The notes under the pieces were generated by a model that searched no databases, was not told where the DNA came from, and was given only the letters and a program-made list of their open reading frames with translations. Below, one piece after another: positions 31,974 through 39,902 of a DNA stretch of 64,000 bases (positions are counted from its first letter, which is position 1; each line of letters begins with the position of its first letter). Position numbers and translations under genes: made by a program. This stretch comes from Lentisphaerae bacterium GWF2_57_35 (GTDB taxonomy: Bacteria; Verrucomicrobiota; Kiritimatiellia; CAIQIC01; GWF2-57-35). Location of the stretch: the NCBI GenBank assembly GCA_001804865.1, contig MHBK01000027.1, positions 62,001 through 126,000 of the forward strand. The letters are read 5' to 3'.

Positions 31974-34244
31974 ATGATGCTGGATGTGATAACTCAGATC
32001 CTGAATCCGCAGGATTACGCATGGTCTTGGTGGAGTTTGCCGCCCATGATGGTGTCGGTGTATTTCGTGGCCATGTGGGCGCTGATTTTCAGCAAAACCC
32101 GGTTTTCGGGATCGTCGTTTGCCTTTGGCATCTACAGCATCAGCGCCATCGTCTGGATGGGTTCTTACGCCATTTGTTTTTCCGCGACGGAGCCGGATAC
32201 GGCCATGTTCTGGTGTTGGAGCGCTTACGCGGGAATTCCGTTTATCGCCGTGGCCATGTATCACTTCACGGTGGAGTTCACGAAGCGCTATTCCCAGCGG
32301 AAATGGGTTCTTCTTTCCTACCTGGCCATGAGTTGCTTCTGGCCTTTTACGCGGACCGATTATTTCCTGCGCGGCGCTCATCGATATTTCTGGGGCTATT
32401 ACCCGCTCCGCGCCGGTTGGCTTTACGATCTGTTTCTTGTTTCGTTTGTCGTGTTTTGGTTGTTGGGATTGAGAAATCTGCTGGCGACATTGAAGACCGA
32501 GACGTCCGATCTCCGAAAGAAGCAATTGCGCATGTTGTGCGCGGCTTTTTTTGTGGCGACGCTGGCTTTCGTGGATTTTGCGGCCAAATACGACATCGTC
32601 GTCTATCCTTTCGGGTATATCCCCGTCAGCATCTTTCTTACGATGATTTTTTATGCAATCACACAATATCGTCTGCTGGGCATCGAAACGGTGGTGCACC
32701 GGACGGTTTTGTGGGCGCTGGCCAGTTTGACGATCCTGGCGCCCGTGTACGTTTTTTGGATCTATTGGATGCCATCGCATCCGGTGCGCACGGCGATTGG
32801 AATGACGCTGATTTCCTTCGCGTTGTTCGTCATCTACACTTTGCATGGCCAGTACGTTCAGCCTCGCATCGACCACCTGTTCCGGCGGCGGAAATACGAC
32901 TATGTCCTGGTCTTTGGCCAGTTGGTGAACGACATCGGCGGAGAACTCGATCTCGGACGGATCATGGACCGGCTGATGGCGGCTTTTCGCGAGACGCTTT
33001 ATGTGCGGAATGCCGTTGTTTGGGTGCGCTCGGAGGACGAGACCGAAGGCCTGCGATTGAAGGAAATCACGGCGTACGGATATGAGGAGTCGGAGGGGGG
33101 GCTTAGCCGGGACGCCGCGCGGCCGGGCCTGCTGGAAAACATGGCGCTCTACCAGTGGTTGGAGAAAGATCAGACGGTCCTGGAAAACGCTCAGATTGAA
33201 ATGGCCTCTCCTTCCGAGGAGGCCCGGCTGAATGGCAAGGCCTTTTTTGAAGCGCATCGGATCGAAGCGCTTATTCCTTTGTTGTCGGGCCATAAACTGA
33301 TCGGCGCCATAGGGCTTGGTCGAAGGCAGGATTTGCGCCGGTATGGGCGTCACGACATGATTTTGCTGGGCGGCATTGGGCGGCAGATGTCTTCCATCAT
33401 CAACAACGCGATGCAGCACAAAGATATTGTCGAAAAGGAACGCCTCGACGAGGAATTGAAGTTGGGACGCGAAATCCAAATGGCCCTGCTGCCGAATACG
33501 GCCCCTCGCGTCAGCAATCTGCTGGTGCAAGGCATCATGATTCCCGCCCGTGAAATCGGAGGCGATTACTTCGACTTCATCGAACATCCGGACAAGGAAC
33601 AAATCTCGATCGTGATCGGCGATGTTTCGGGCAAAGGCGTGGGGGCGGGGCTTCTGATGGCCATGGCCAAAACGGCGATCTCCATTTATTCCCGCGACGA
33701 GAACGAACCCCGCGCGATCCTGCGGCGCACCAACGAGATTCTTTTCAACCACATGCAAGGCGAGAAATTCATGTCGATGCTCTATATGCGCTGGGACGGT
33801 CGACGGCAGTGTTTGCGTTACGCGAGCGCAGGCCATGAGCATATCATCGTTTGCCGTCGGCGCGGCGCGACGGGAGACGGAGTCGATGGGGTCGAAACGA
33901 TTCGAAGCGGCGGGTTGGCGTTGGGGCTTATGCCCGATATTTCCGATATGCTGGAAGATCGCGAGCTGGCCTTGAATGCAGGAGACAAGGTCGTGCTTTA
34001 CACCGATGGCGTAACCGAAGCGATAAATGCCGCCGGGGAGATGTATTCGCTGGAAAAGCTGGTGCAAATCGTCGAACAATATGCCGCACAGGATTCGACG
34101 GCCTTAATGGGCTCGATTAAAAGGGAGTTATATTCGTTCATGGACGGCGCCGCCCAGCGCGACGATATTACCATGGTAGTCATCGAAGCGATTAGATCGG
34201 TTGGATCGGACGCGAAAATCGGCAGAGGAGATGTTGTGTTATGA
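31974..34244 (+). CDS. Membrane SpoIIE-type Ser/Thr phosphatase with GAF domain
   Basis: About 756 residues. The first 260 contain seven to eight hydrophobic segments, like the N-terminal 7TM sensor region of some histidine kinases. A GAF-like domain follows (residues about 300-480, with RETLYVRNAVVWVRSEDE), then a PP2C/SpoIIE phosphatase domain with AREIGGDYFDFIEH, IVIGDVSGKGVGAGLLMAM and GDKVVLYTDGVTEA. It probably dephosphorylates a STAS antagonist such as the product of 28677-29066. ATG 31974 is preferred because GGAG lies 6 bases upstream; 31962 and 31953 are possible. Its stop overlaps the SAM hydrolase start (ATGA). Confidence 0.88.
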   Translation: MMLDVITQILNPQDYAWSWWSLPPMMVSVYFVAMWALIFSKTRFSGSSFAFGIYSISAIVWMGSYAICFSATEPDTAMFWCWSAYAGIPFIAVAMYHFTVEFTKRYSQRKWVLLSYLAMSCFWPFTRTDYFLRGAHRYFWGYYPLRAGWLYDLFLVSFVVFWLLGLRNLLATLKTETSDLRKKQLRMLCAAFFVATLAFVDFAAKYDIVVYPFGYIPVSIFLTMIFYAITQYRLLGIETVVHRTVLWALASLTILAPVYVFWIYWMPSHPVRTAIGMTLISFALFVIYTLHGQYVQPRIDHLFRRRKYDYVLVFGQLVNDIGGELDLGRIMDRLMAAFRETLYVRNAVVWVRSEDETEGLRLKEITAYGYEESEGGLSRDAARPGLLENMALYQWLEKDQTVLENAQIEMASPSEEARLNGKAFFEAHRIEALIPLLSGHKLIGAIGLGRRQDLRRYGRHDMILLGGIGRQMSSIINNAMQHKDIVEKERLDEELKLGREIQMALLPNTAPRVSNLLVQGIMIPAREIGGDYFDFIEHPDKEQISIVIGDVSGKGVGAGLLMAMAKTAISIYSRDENEPRAILRRTNEILFNHMQGEKFMSMLYMRWDGRRQCLRYASAGHEHIIVCRRRGATGDGVDGVETIRSGGLALGLMPDISDMLEDRELALNAGDKVVLYTDGVTEAINAAGEMYSLEKLVQIVEQYAAQDSTALMGSIKRELYSFMDGAAQRDDITMVVIEAIRSVGSDAKIGRGDVVL

Positions 34245-35131
34245 AGGCAACACAGGTACGCGCATGGAGTCGTTGTGGATTCGTTCTTTTGATCGCGCTT
34301 TGGGCCGGTTGTGCGGGGCCGCAACGCCAGCCCCGGCTCGTAGCGGTGTTGACCGACTACGGCCAGACCGATTTTTATGCCGGCGTTCTGGAAGGCGTCA
34401 TGTACCGGACTTTTCCGCAGGTACGCATTTCCACCATTACGCACGAGGTGGAGCCGTTCAATGCCGCGGAAGGTTCTTATGTGCTGGAACAAGCCGCGCC
34501 GGCCTATCCGCCGGGAACCGTTTTTGTCTGCATCGTAGATCCGGGGGTGGGGACGCAGCGCCGGCCGGTCATTTTGGAAACCGAAGAAAAGAAATTTTTT
34601 GTGGGTCCGGATAACGGTTTGCTGACCGGCGTACTGAGCAGCGGGAAGCCGGTGGCGGCCTACGAGATTTTTGGGGCCGTTCCTTCCGCGCCGGGTTGGT
34701 CGTCGACTTTTCATGGCCGCGATATTTTCGGGCCGGTGGCAGCGCAGTTGGCTTCCGGAAAAGCCCCCAGCGAATTGGGGACGCCCATCGAGTGGTCGAG
34801 CCTGATCCGGCTGGACATTCCCGAACCGGTTGTGGAGGGCAATGTGCTTACGGGGGCGATCCGGCACGTCGACCGATACGGCAACCTGATCTCCAATATT
34901 TCAGCGGCCCTGGCGGACCGGGCGGGGCTGAGATTGGGCCGGCAGGTCTCCGTGCGAATCGGCGATCAGACCGTGTCCGCCCGTGTGACCTCTACCTATG
35001 GCGATGTGCCGCAAGGCGACTGGGTGGTCTTGAAAAACGCCGAAGGCGCCGTGGAGGTCGCCCGGAATATGGCCGATGCCGCTCAGACCGTTCAGGCGCG
35101 CGCCGGGGCGGTTTTGGTCATTGGCCCTTAA
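34241..35131 (+). CDS. SAM hydroxide adenosyltransferase (DUF62 family) with a lipoprotein signal
   Basis: 296 residues. The DUF62 fold is clear: VAVLTDYGQTDFYAGVLEG, IVDPGVGTQRRPVIL, VGPDNGLLTGVL, FHGRDIFGPVAA, and a C-terminal beta-barrel beginning AIRHVDRYGNLISNI. The catalytic Asp-Arg-His set of the family corresponds to D100, R107 and H158. Family members hydrolyse SAM to adenosine and methionine and lack export signals in the cases I know. Here the N-terminus (GFVLLIALWAGC, Cys24) is a good lipoprotein signal, so the enzyme would be exported. It overlaps the phosphatase gene by 4 bases. Confidence 0.85.
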   Translation: MKATQVRAWSRCGFVLLIALWAGCAGPQRQPRLVAVLTDYGQTDFYAGVLEGVMYRTFPQVRISTITHEVEPFNAAEGSYVLEQAAPAYPPGTVFVCIVDPGVGTQRRPVILETEEKKFFVGPDNGLLTGVLSSGKPVAAYEIFGAVPSAPGWSSTFHGRDIFGPVAAQLASGKAPSELGTPIEWSSLIRLDIPEPVVEGNVLTGAIRHVDRYGNLISNISAALADRAGLRLGRQVSVRIGDQTVSARVTSTYGDVPQGDWVVLKNAEGAVEVARNMADAAQTVQARAGAVLVIGP

Positions 35132-35137
35132 GGGCGG

Positions 35138-35188
35138 TTTTTCCAATCCTTGGACGAATTCTCTTTCAATTTTCCAACCATTGGAAAA
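35138..35188. promoter_or_regulatory. Two tandem TTCCAA-N3-TTGGAA palindromes upstream of rph
   Basis: TTTTCCAACCATTGGAAAA at 35170-35188 has perfect 8-base arms around a 3-base centre. A weaker relative, TCCAATCCTTGGA at 35142-35154, has its centre 31 bases away, about three helix turns. They fill the 83-base gap before rph and look like a paired operator. No other copy is seen in the window. Confidence 0.45.
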
Positions 35189-35214
35189 CTCTCTTCCGAA
35201 ATGAAAGGTCCCTC

Positions 35215-35940
35215 ATGAAATCATATAGTCGTCCCGACGGTCGCCGGGCAGATCAGATTCGTCCGGTTCGCCTGGAGCCCGGCATCGCTCCGGCCGCCAC
35301 CGGATCGGTGTTGGTGTGCATGGGTCATACGCAGGTGATTTGCGCCGTGACCGTCGAGGAGTCGGTTCCTCGCTGGATGAAGGAGCAGAAGGTTCGCGGC
35401 GGCTGGATCACGGCGGAATACAGCATGTTGCCGTATGCCGCGACGCAGCGGAATAAACGGGAATCGACGTCCGGCAAGGTGGGCGGACGGACGCAGGAAA
35501 TCCAGCGGTTGATCGGTCGCTCCCTGCGCGCGATTGTCGATTTGGATTTGTTGGGGTCGCGGACCCTCTGGCTGGATTGTGATGTGCTGCAGGCCGATGG
35601 CGGCACGAGGACCGCGTCCATCACGGGCGCCTATGCGGCCTTGCGCCTGGCGGTGGATCGCTGTTTGAAGGAAGGCCGTCTCGAAGCGGATCCCATCCGC
35701 GAACCGCTGGCGGCGGTGAGCGTCGGGGTGGTGGAGGGCCATCCGCTGCTCGACCTTTGTTACATCGAGGATGTGGCGGCAGAGGTGGACATGAATATCG
35801 TTATGACCGCTTCCGGAAAAATGGTGGAGATTCAAGGAACCGCCGAGTCCCAGCCGTTTTCAGTGCCCGCCATGAACCGCATGCTGACGCTGGCGAAAAA
35901 AGGGATTCGGGAGTTGTTGCAGGTTCAACAGAAGGCTTAA
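35215..35940 (+). CDS. rph: Ribonuclease PH
   Basis: Phosphorolytic 3' exoribonuclease that trims tRNA precursors. 241 residues from ATG 35215, which gives the family start (SYSRPDGRRADQIRPVRLEP). Conserved segments are GSVLVCMGHTQVICAVTVEE, GWITAEYSMLPYAT-like (AEYSMLPYAATQRN) and EIQRLIGRSLRAIVDL, with the phosphate-binding arginines, and TLWLDCDVLQADGGTRTASI. AAAGG lies upstream of the start. Open sequence further left overlaps the SAM hydrolase gene in another frame. Confidence 0.94.
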   Translation: MKSYSRPDGRRADQIRPVRLEPGIAPAATGSVLVCMGHTQVICAVTVEESVPRWMKEQKVRGGWITAEYSMLPYAATQRNKRESTSGKVGGRTQEIQRLIGRSLRAIVDLDLLGSRTLWLDCDVLQADGGTRTASITGAYAALRLAVDRCLKEGRLEADPIREPLAAVSVGVVEGHPLLDLCYIEDVAAEVDMNIVMTASGKMVEIQGTAESQPFSVPAMNRMLTLAKKGIRELLQVQQKA

Positions 35941-35946
35941 TCTACA

Positions 35947-36030
35947 AAACAACCACGAATGAACACGAATAGACACGAATAAAGAATTAAACAGGGGGGC
36001 TCTTTATTCGTGTTCATTCGTGGTTTAAAA
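35947..36030. terminator. Long hairpin, likely bidirectional terminator after rph
   Basis: AACCACGAATGAACACGAAT at 35951-35970 is the exact inverse of 36006-36025. The string ACACGAAT is repeated in direct orientation on the left side, so alternative pairings exist. A and T runs lie outside the arms. It separates convergent genes. The CACGAATGAACACGAAT string looks like a dispersed element. Confidence 0.65.
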
Positions 36031-36040
36031 ACTTCGTCGT

Positions 36041-36955
36041 TTAGTACGTCCCGAAGCTGTTCAGCGCCATTACTTGCACCGCGATCAGGCCAATGACCAA
36101 CAGGGAAGCCACGGCGGCCAGGGCGACAAAAACCACACCCGGTTCATCATCCGTTTTCGTTTCGAACGATTTTATCTGCGTGACCCCAACTTCGGAAGTT
36201 TGGTTGAAGACCATGGGCCGGCTGCCGGGACCGCCTTCGGGCCTGCGGATACGGATGGTCTTGCGGCGAGTCGGGGGAACGTCTTCCGTGGAGCCCACTC
36301 CGGCCGGCAATTCAATGCGGGCGGTTTCGCTCTTTTTCGAAGTCTCAATGCTCGCGCTAGGCATGGGGGCTACTTGGGACGGTCCCTCTTCGGCCGACTT
36401 GGGTACTCCCGACGCTGGTTGACCATCGGACTGCTTGATGCGGATGGTTCGGGGAATGGATGATGTGGCCGATCCGCCTGGTACAAATTTACTGGCATCG
36501 AGCAGCGTGGTACGGCGTTTGAAAATATCCTGATCGTCGCCGAGCACCTCGTTAAGATTGATTTGCGAGGTTTTCTGCTTGGCGTCGCCGGAGGCGGCTC
36601 TGGCGGCCAGGATTTGTTGCGTGTCGCCCTTCTTGATGTCCTCCAGTTGAACCCGGACGGTCGTCTTTTTTATGGCTTCACTTTTGTCGGCCGCAGTCAT
36701 CTGCGTCATCTGCCCGGTCGGAATGTTGACCCGCGACGTGCTCTTTTTCGGGTTTTCCGGAGCGGCTCGGCTGGAGGAAGGCACTCCTCCGGACGGAGGC
36801 GTTGCGGAAGATAAATTGATGCGCGACGTAGCTGTTTTTTCGCCGGGTGAAGCGGGTACAACCGGTTTAATGGGTGTGGTTGACGATTTGGCTTTCTCCG
36901 CCGGCTTATCGTTCAGAGGCTGTTGTTTCGATCGATCGACATTCTCTTCGGCCAT
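36041..36955 (-). CDS. Tail-anchored protein with seven repeats of a short T-x-R-I-x-L motif
   Basis: 304 residues from ATG 36955, with GGAGG 6 bases upstream. The body is low-complexity, rich in Pro, Ser, Lys and Thr, and is punctuated by a recurring short motif: TATSRINL, STSRVNI, KTTVRVQL, KTSQINL, PRTIRIKQ, ETARIEL and RKTIRIRR. A single hydrophobic helix near the C-terminus (VVFVALAAVASLLVIGLIAV) leaves only about ten residues after it, so most of the chain would face the cytoplasm. I do not recognise the family. The motifs may be docking or phosphorylation sites; this is inference. Confidence 0.7.
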   Translation of the reverse strand: MAEENVDRSKQQPLNDKPAEKAKSSTTPIKPVVPASPGEKTATSRINLSSATPPSGGVPSSSRAAPENPKKSTSRVNIPTGQMTQMTAADKSEAIKKTTVRVQLEDIKKGDTQQILAARAASGDAKQKTSQINLNEVLGDDQDIFKRRTTLLDASKFVPGGSATSSIPRTIRIKQSDGQPASGVPKSAEEGPSQVAPMPSASIETSKKSETARIELPAGVGSTEDVPPTRRKTIRIRRPEGGPGSRPMVFNQTSEVGVTQIKSFETKTDDEPGVVFVALAAVASLLVIGLIAVQVMALNSFGTY

Positions 36956-37090
36956 GACGTTCCTCCAGACTAGTTCTTCTTGACAAAAACAATAATCATT
37001 CGATTGAAAAGGGTCAAAGAAAATCGCCCCACTTCTTTGCATTGGGCAATTGGTTAATAGGGAGGGCTGTGTTACGCTGTTGCCCGAATT

Positions 37091-37600
37091 ATGAAACGAA
37101 GAGACTTCATCATGCTGATCGGGGGGGGCGCCGTCGCGTTGGCGACGGCCATTGGCTGTGGTTCCGGCTCGACGGCCGAGCCGTCCGCGCTGAAGAACCG
37201 GCGGTCCGATTTGGACCCCCAAGGTGTTTCAGGCCGGACTTCCGATAGCGGCAGCGACATGAAAAATGCAACTTTATTGGCGCAGTCGAGCCCGGCCAAG
37301 GATGGCCAAGGCACGACGGACGAATGGGTAAAGCGGCAATTGGAACTTTGCCGGGGAAGCGTCCTGTTCCCGCAATGGAAAGCGCGCCGGTCCGGTTTGA
37401 CGAAATATGAAGTGACGTTCGAATATACCTTGGTGGATGGATCCAGTCGTATTCAGCGTGCCGGCTATGCTTGGGAGGTGGATGTCTCCCTGAAAACCGT
37501 CTCTCCGCTCCGGGAACTTCGTGCGGACGAAATCAACAGCCATTCCAATCCCCGCGTATCCGGACGTCACCGCATTCCGGTGCGCCGGCCGACCCCATAA
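37091..37600 (+). CDS. Hypothetical lipoprotein with Tat-type signal
   Basis: 169 residues. KRRDFIMLIGGGAVALATA followed by IGC is a twin-arginine signal with a lipobox (Cys23), so it is probably exported folded and lipidated. The mature part has a disordered Ser/Gly/Asp-rich linker and a C-terminal beta-rich region (GLTKYEVTFEYTLVDGSS). No family recognised. It is divergent from the tail-anchored protein gene and 14 bases upstream of mutY. Confidence 0.7.
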   Translation: MKRRDFIMLIGGGAVALATAIGCGSGSTAEPSALKNRRSDLDPQGVSGRTSDSGSDMKNATLLAQSSPAKDGQGTTDEWVKRQLELCRGSVLFPQWKARRSGLTKYEVTFEYTLVDGSSRIQRAGYAWEVDVSLKTVSPLRELRADEINSHSNPRVSGRHRIPVRRPTP

Positions 37601-37614
37601 AAAGTTGTTGTTGC

Positions 37615-38856
37615 ATGCAGCGAGATCTCTTAAACAAATGGCGCCGTGCGATAAGCGAGCGCTTGCTTCCCTGGTTCATCGAAAATCGTCGAGCCTTCCC
37701 CTGGCGGCAGCGCCGGACGCCGTACCGGGTTTGGATTTCGGAACTCATGCTGCAACAAACCCGCACCGAACAGGTGGTTCCGTATTTCCTGCGCTTCATG
37801 AAGTCCTTCCCAACGCTCAAGGCGCTGGCTCAAGCGCCCCGGCAGGACGTTTTAAAAGCTTGGGAAGGTTTGGGCTATTACGCACGGGCGAGGAATATTC
37901 ATGAAACAGCGCGGCGGCTTCTTGCGCTGCATCGAGGCCGGTTTCCGCGCGAAGTGGACGGCTTGCGCGCCTTGCCGGGCATTGGGCCTTATACCGCCGC
38001 CGCGATCGCCAGCCTGGCTTTTGGCGTCGATGCCGCGGTGGTCGATGGAAATGTGATTCGCGTGTTATCCCGGTTGATGGCCTTTGGCCAGGATACCCGG
38101 CTCGGCTCGGCCCGCCGCCAGTTCCAGGCTTGGGCCGATTGCCTGTTGGTGAAAGGTCAATCGGCGTTGTTTAATGAAGCGATGATGGAACTGGGCGCGA
38201 TCGTTTGCACGCCGCGGAAACCCCGATGCGGCGTTTGCCCTCTGCAATCCGTCTGCATGGCCTTTGCCGGCGGCGATCCGGAAGCTTTTCCGCGGAGGCC
38301 CAAAAAAGCCCGCGTGCCGCACAAGGTGGTCGGGGCCGGCGTGGTGGTGGATACGCGTGGGCGCGTGCTGATTGCCCAACGCAAGGATGATTCCATGCTG
38401 GGCGGTCTATGGGAATTTCCCGGCGGTTCGCGCGAAGAGGGGGAAACGCTGCCTCAATGCATCGTTCGCGAGCTGGAGGAGGAACTCGGCATCCGGACCG
38501 AGCCGGGGCCCCACCTGACTACCGTGCATCATGCGTACAGTCATTTTACCATCGAGTTGCATGCCTACTGGATGCGCATCCATCAAGGCCGGCCTCGCGC
38601 CATCCATTGCGCCGCCTTTACTTGGGTTAAACTTTCCGAGCTTCGGAAGTATCCGTTTTCGAAAGCGGACCTGACGATTATCGAGGCGCTGGAGGCGAGG
38701 GGAGAAGTCCATCGTTTTCCTTCTTCCGACGATTATGAAGAGGATTTGGCGAGATACACCGTCTGCGTCGGGAAGGCAAACTCGATGCCTTCGGCGTTGA
38801 ACCGGGTCAGCAGCTCCAGATTCAAGCGTTCGCAAAAGGCCATGAAATCCCAATAA
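37615..38856 (+). CDS. mutY: A/G-specific adenine glycosylase
   Basis: Removes A mispaired with G or 8-oxoG. 413 residues from ATG 37615 (QRDLLNKWRRAISERLLPWF). The helix-hairpin-helix and catalytic region reads LRALPGIGPYTAAAIASLAF then VVDGNVIRVLSRL. The iron-sulfur cysteines are CGVCPLQSVC with an earlier CTPRKPRC. A C-terminal NUDIX-like domain recognises 8-oxoG (VLIAQRKDDSMLGGLWEFPG, REEGETLPQCIVRELEEELG). The last about 40 residues run through the 3' end of the convergent mscS gene, so the native C-terminus is unusually extended. Confidence 0.93.
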   Translation: MQRDLLNKWRRAISERLLPWFIENRRAFPWRQRRTPYRVWISELMLQQTRTEQVVPYFLRFMKSFPTLKALAQAPRQDVLKAWEGLGYYARARNIHETARRLLALHRGRFPREVDGLRALPGIGPYTAAAIASLAFGVDAAVVDGNVIRVLSRLMAFGQDTRLGSARRQFQAWADCLLVKGQSALFNEAMMELGAIVCTPRKPRCGVCPLQSVCMAFAGGDPEAFPRRPKKARVPHKVVGAGVVVDTRGRVLIAQRKDDSMLGGLWEFPGGSREEGETLPQCIVRELEEELGIRTEPGPHLTTVHHAYSHFTIELHAYWMRIHQGRPRAIHCAAFTWVKLSELRKYPFSKADLTIIEALEARGEVHRFPSSDDYEEDLARYTVCVGKANSMPSALNRVSSSRFKRSQKAMKSQ

Positions 38857-39809
38857 TTGGGCGGGTGGTACCAGAAGATCACGATCAGATTCAGCGAGCT
38901 GCTGTTGAAGTCGTTGAAGTAAACCTTCGGAGGAAACTCCGGTTTCATGCCTTCGTGGTTGGCCAGCAATTCCTGCACAATCTCCAGGGCTCGGCGGACT
39001 TTGGCCGGCGGCGTGTCGTACGTGATCCCGAGGTTCATCAGCTTTCGGATGTAGGGGCGCTGGCCGATATTCAGAATCGTCTTGTTCGCCAGCTCACCGT
39101 TCGGGATGGTGACCAAATGGCCGTCCAACGTTCGAATGCGAGTGGATCTGAATCCGACTTCCTCGACGGGCCCGTCGTGTCCGTCCACGACAATCCGGTC
39201 GCCCATTTGAAACGGCTTGTCCGCAAAAAGAACCAGGGACCCGAAAAAGTTTTTAAGCGTATCCTGTGCGGCCAGGGCCACGGCCAACCCTCCGACGCCA
39301 AGCCCGGCCAGCAGGGACGTGACCGGTTTGTCGCTGAGGACTGTGGCCACCTGAAGGATGGCCAGGATGACGATGGTGACCCGAAGGCTCTTCCGGACCA
39401 ACGGGAGCATCATGGCTTCCATTTTACTCGATGTCTTGGTCGATCGACGCAGCCATCCATCCACCACATCCACCTGGTAATACGCCACCCACGCGACGGC
39501 CAGGACAAAAATGACGCTTGTGGCGGTTGCCGCCATGCTGTGGATTTTCGGGGACAATACAAGAACGCCCAGTGCGATTTCGAGTCCGATGGCAAAAAAC
39601 AGAAAGCCGATGCTGGAGGCCAGGGAGGTCAAAGAGATCATGACTAGGGGCCGCTGCCTGGCGTCAGCCCGGCGCGAAGCGCTCAAAAGGACCGTTTGGA
39701 CAATTCGGCCTGCAATGAACGAGGCCAGGATGATCAGAAAAAAGGCGCCGATCCGCCATAGTTCGTTTTCCGCCACGGTAGTTTCTGTGAGCCATGCATG
39801 CCAATTCAT
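38733..39809 (-). CDS. MscS-family mechanosensitive channel
   Basis: 358 residues. Five N-terminal hydrophobic segments are followed by the pore helix and the Gly/Ala-rich stretch SLLAGLGVGGLAVALAAQDT, which is the MscS hallmark, then NFFGSLVLFADKPFQMGD and the cytoplasmic beta domain with RSTRIRTLDGHLVTIPNGEL. It opens under membrane tension to release solutes. Its 3' end overlaps mutY by 124 bases on the opposite strand. No clear ribosome site precedes the ATG. Confidence 0.92.
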   Translation of the reverse strand: MNWHAWLTETTVAENELWRIGAFFLIILASFIAGRIVQTVLLSASRRADARQRPLVMISLTSLASSIGFLFFAIGLEIALGVLVLSPKIHSMAATATSVIFVLAVAWVAYYQVDVVDGWLRRSTKTSSKMEAMMLPLVRKSLRVTIVILAILQVATVLSDKPVTSLLAGLGVGGLAVALAAQDTLKNFFGSLVLFADKPFQMGDRIVVDGHDGPVEEVGFRSTRIRTLDGHLVTIPNGELANKTILNIGQRPYIRKLMNLGITYDTPPAKVRRALEIVQELLANHEGMKPEFPPKVYFNDFNSSSLNLIVIFWYHPPNYWDFMAFCERLNLELLTRFNAEGIEFAFPTQTVYLAKSSS

Positions 39810-39902
39810 GGCAACATGATAGAATACATCGGCATGATTTCAATTGTTAATTCGCGGACAAATCCATCACGCCCATTCCTCCCCCTCGCTCCCATGATCT
39901 TA

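Noticed and set aside
31968..34079. 703-codon open frame opposite the SpoIIE phosphatase
   Set aside because: No recognisable domain, and the opposite strand encodes a clear multi-domain protein.
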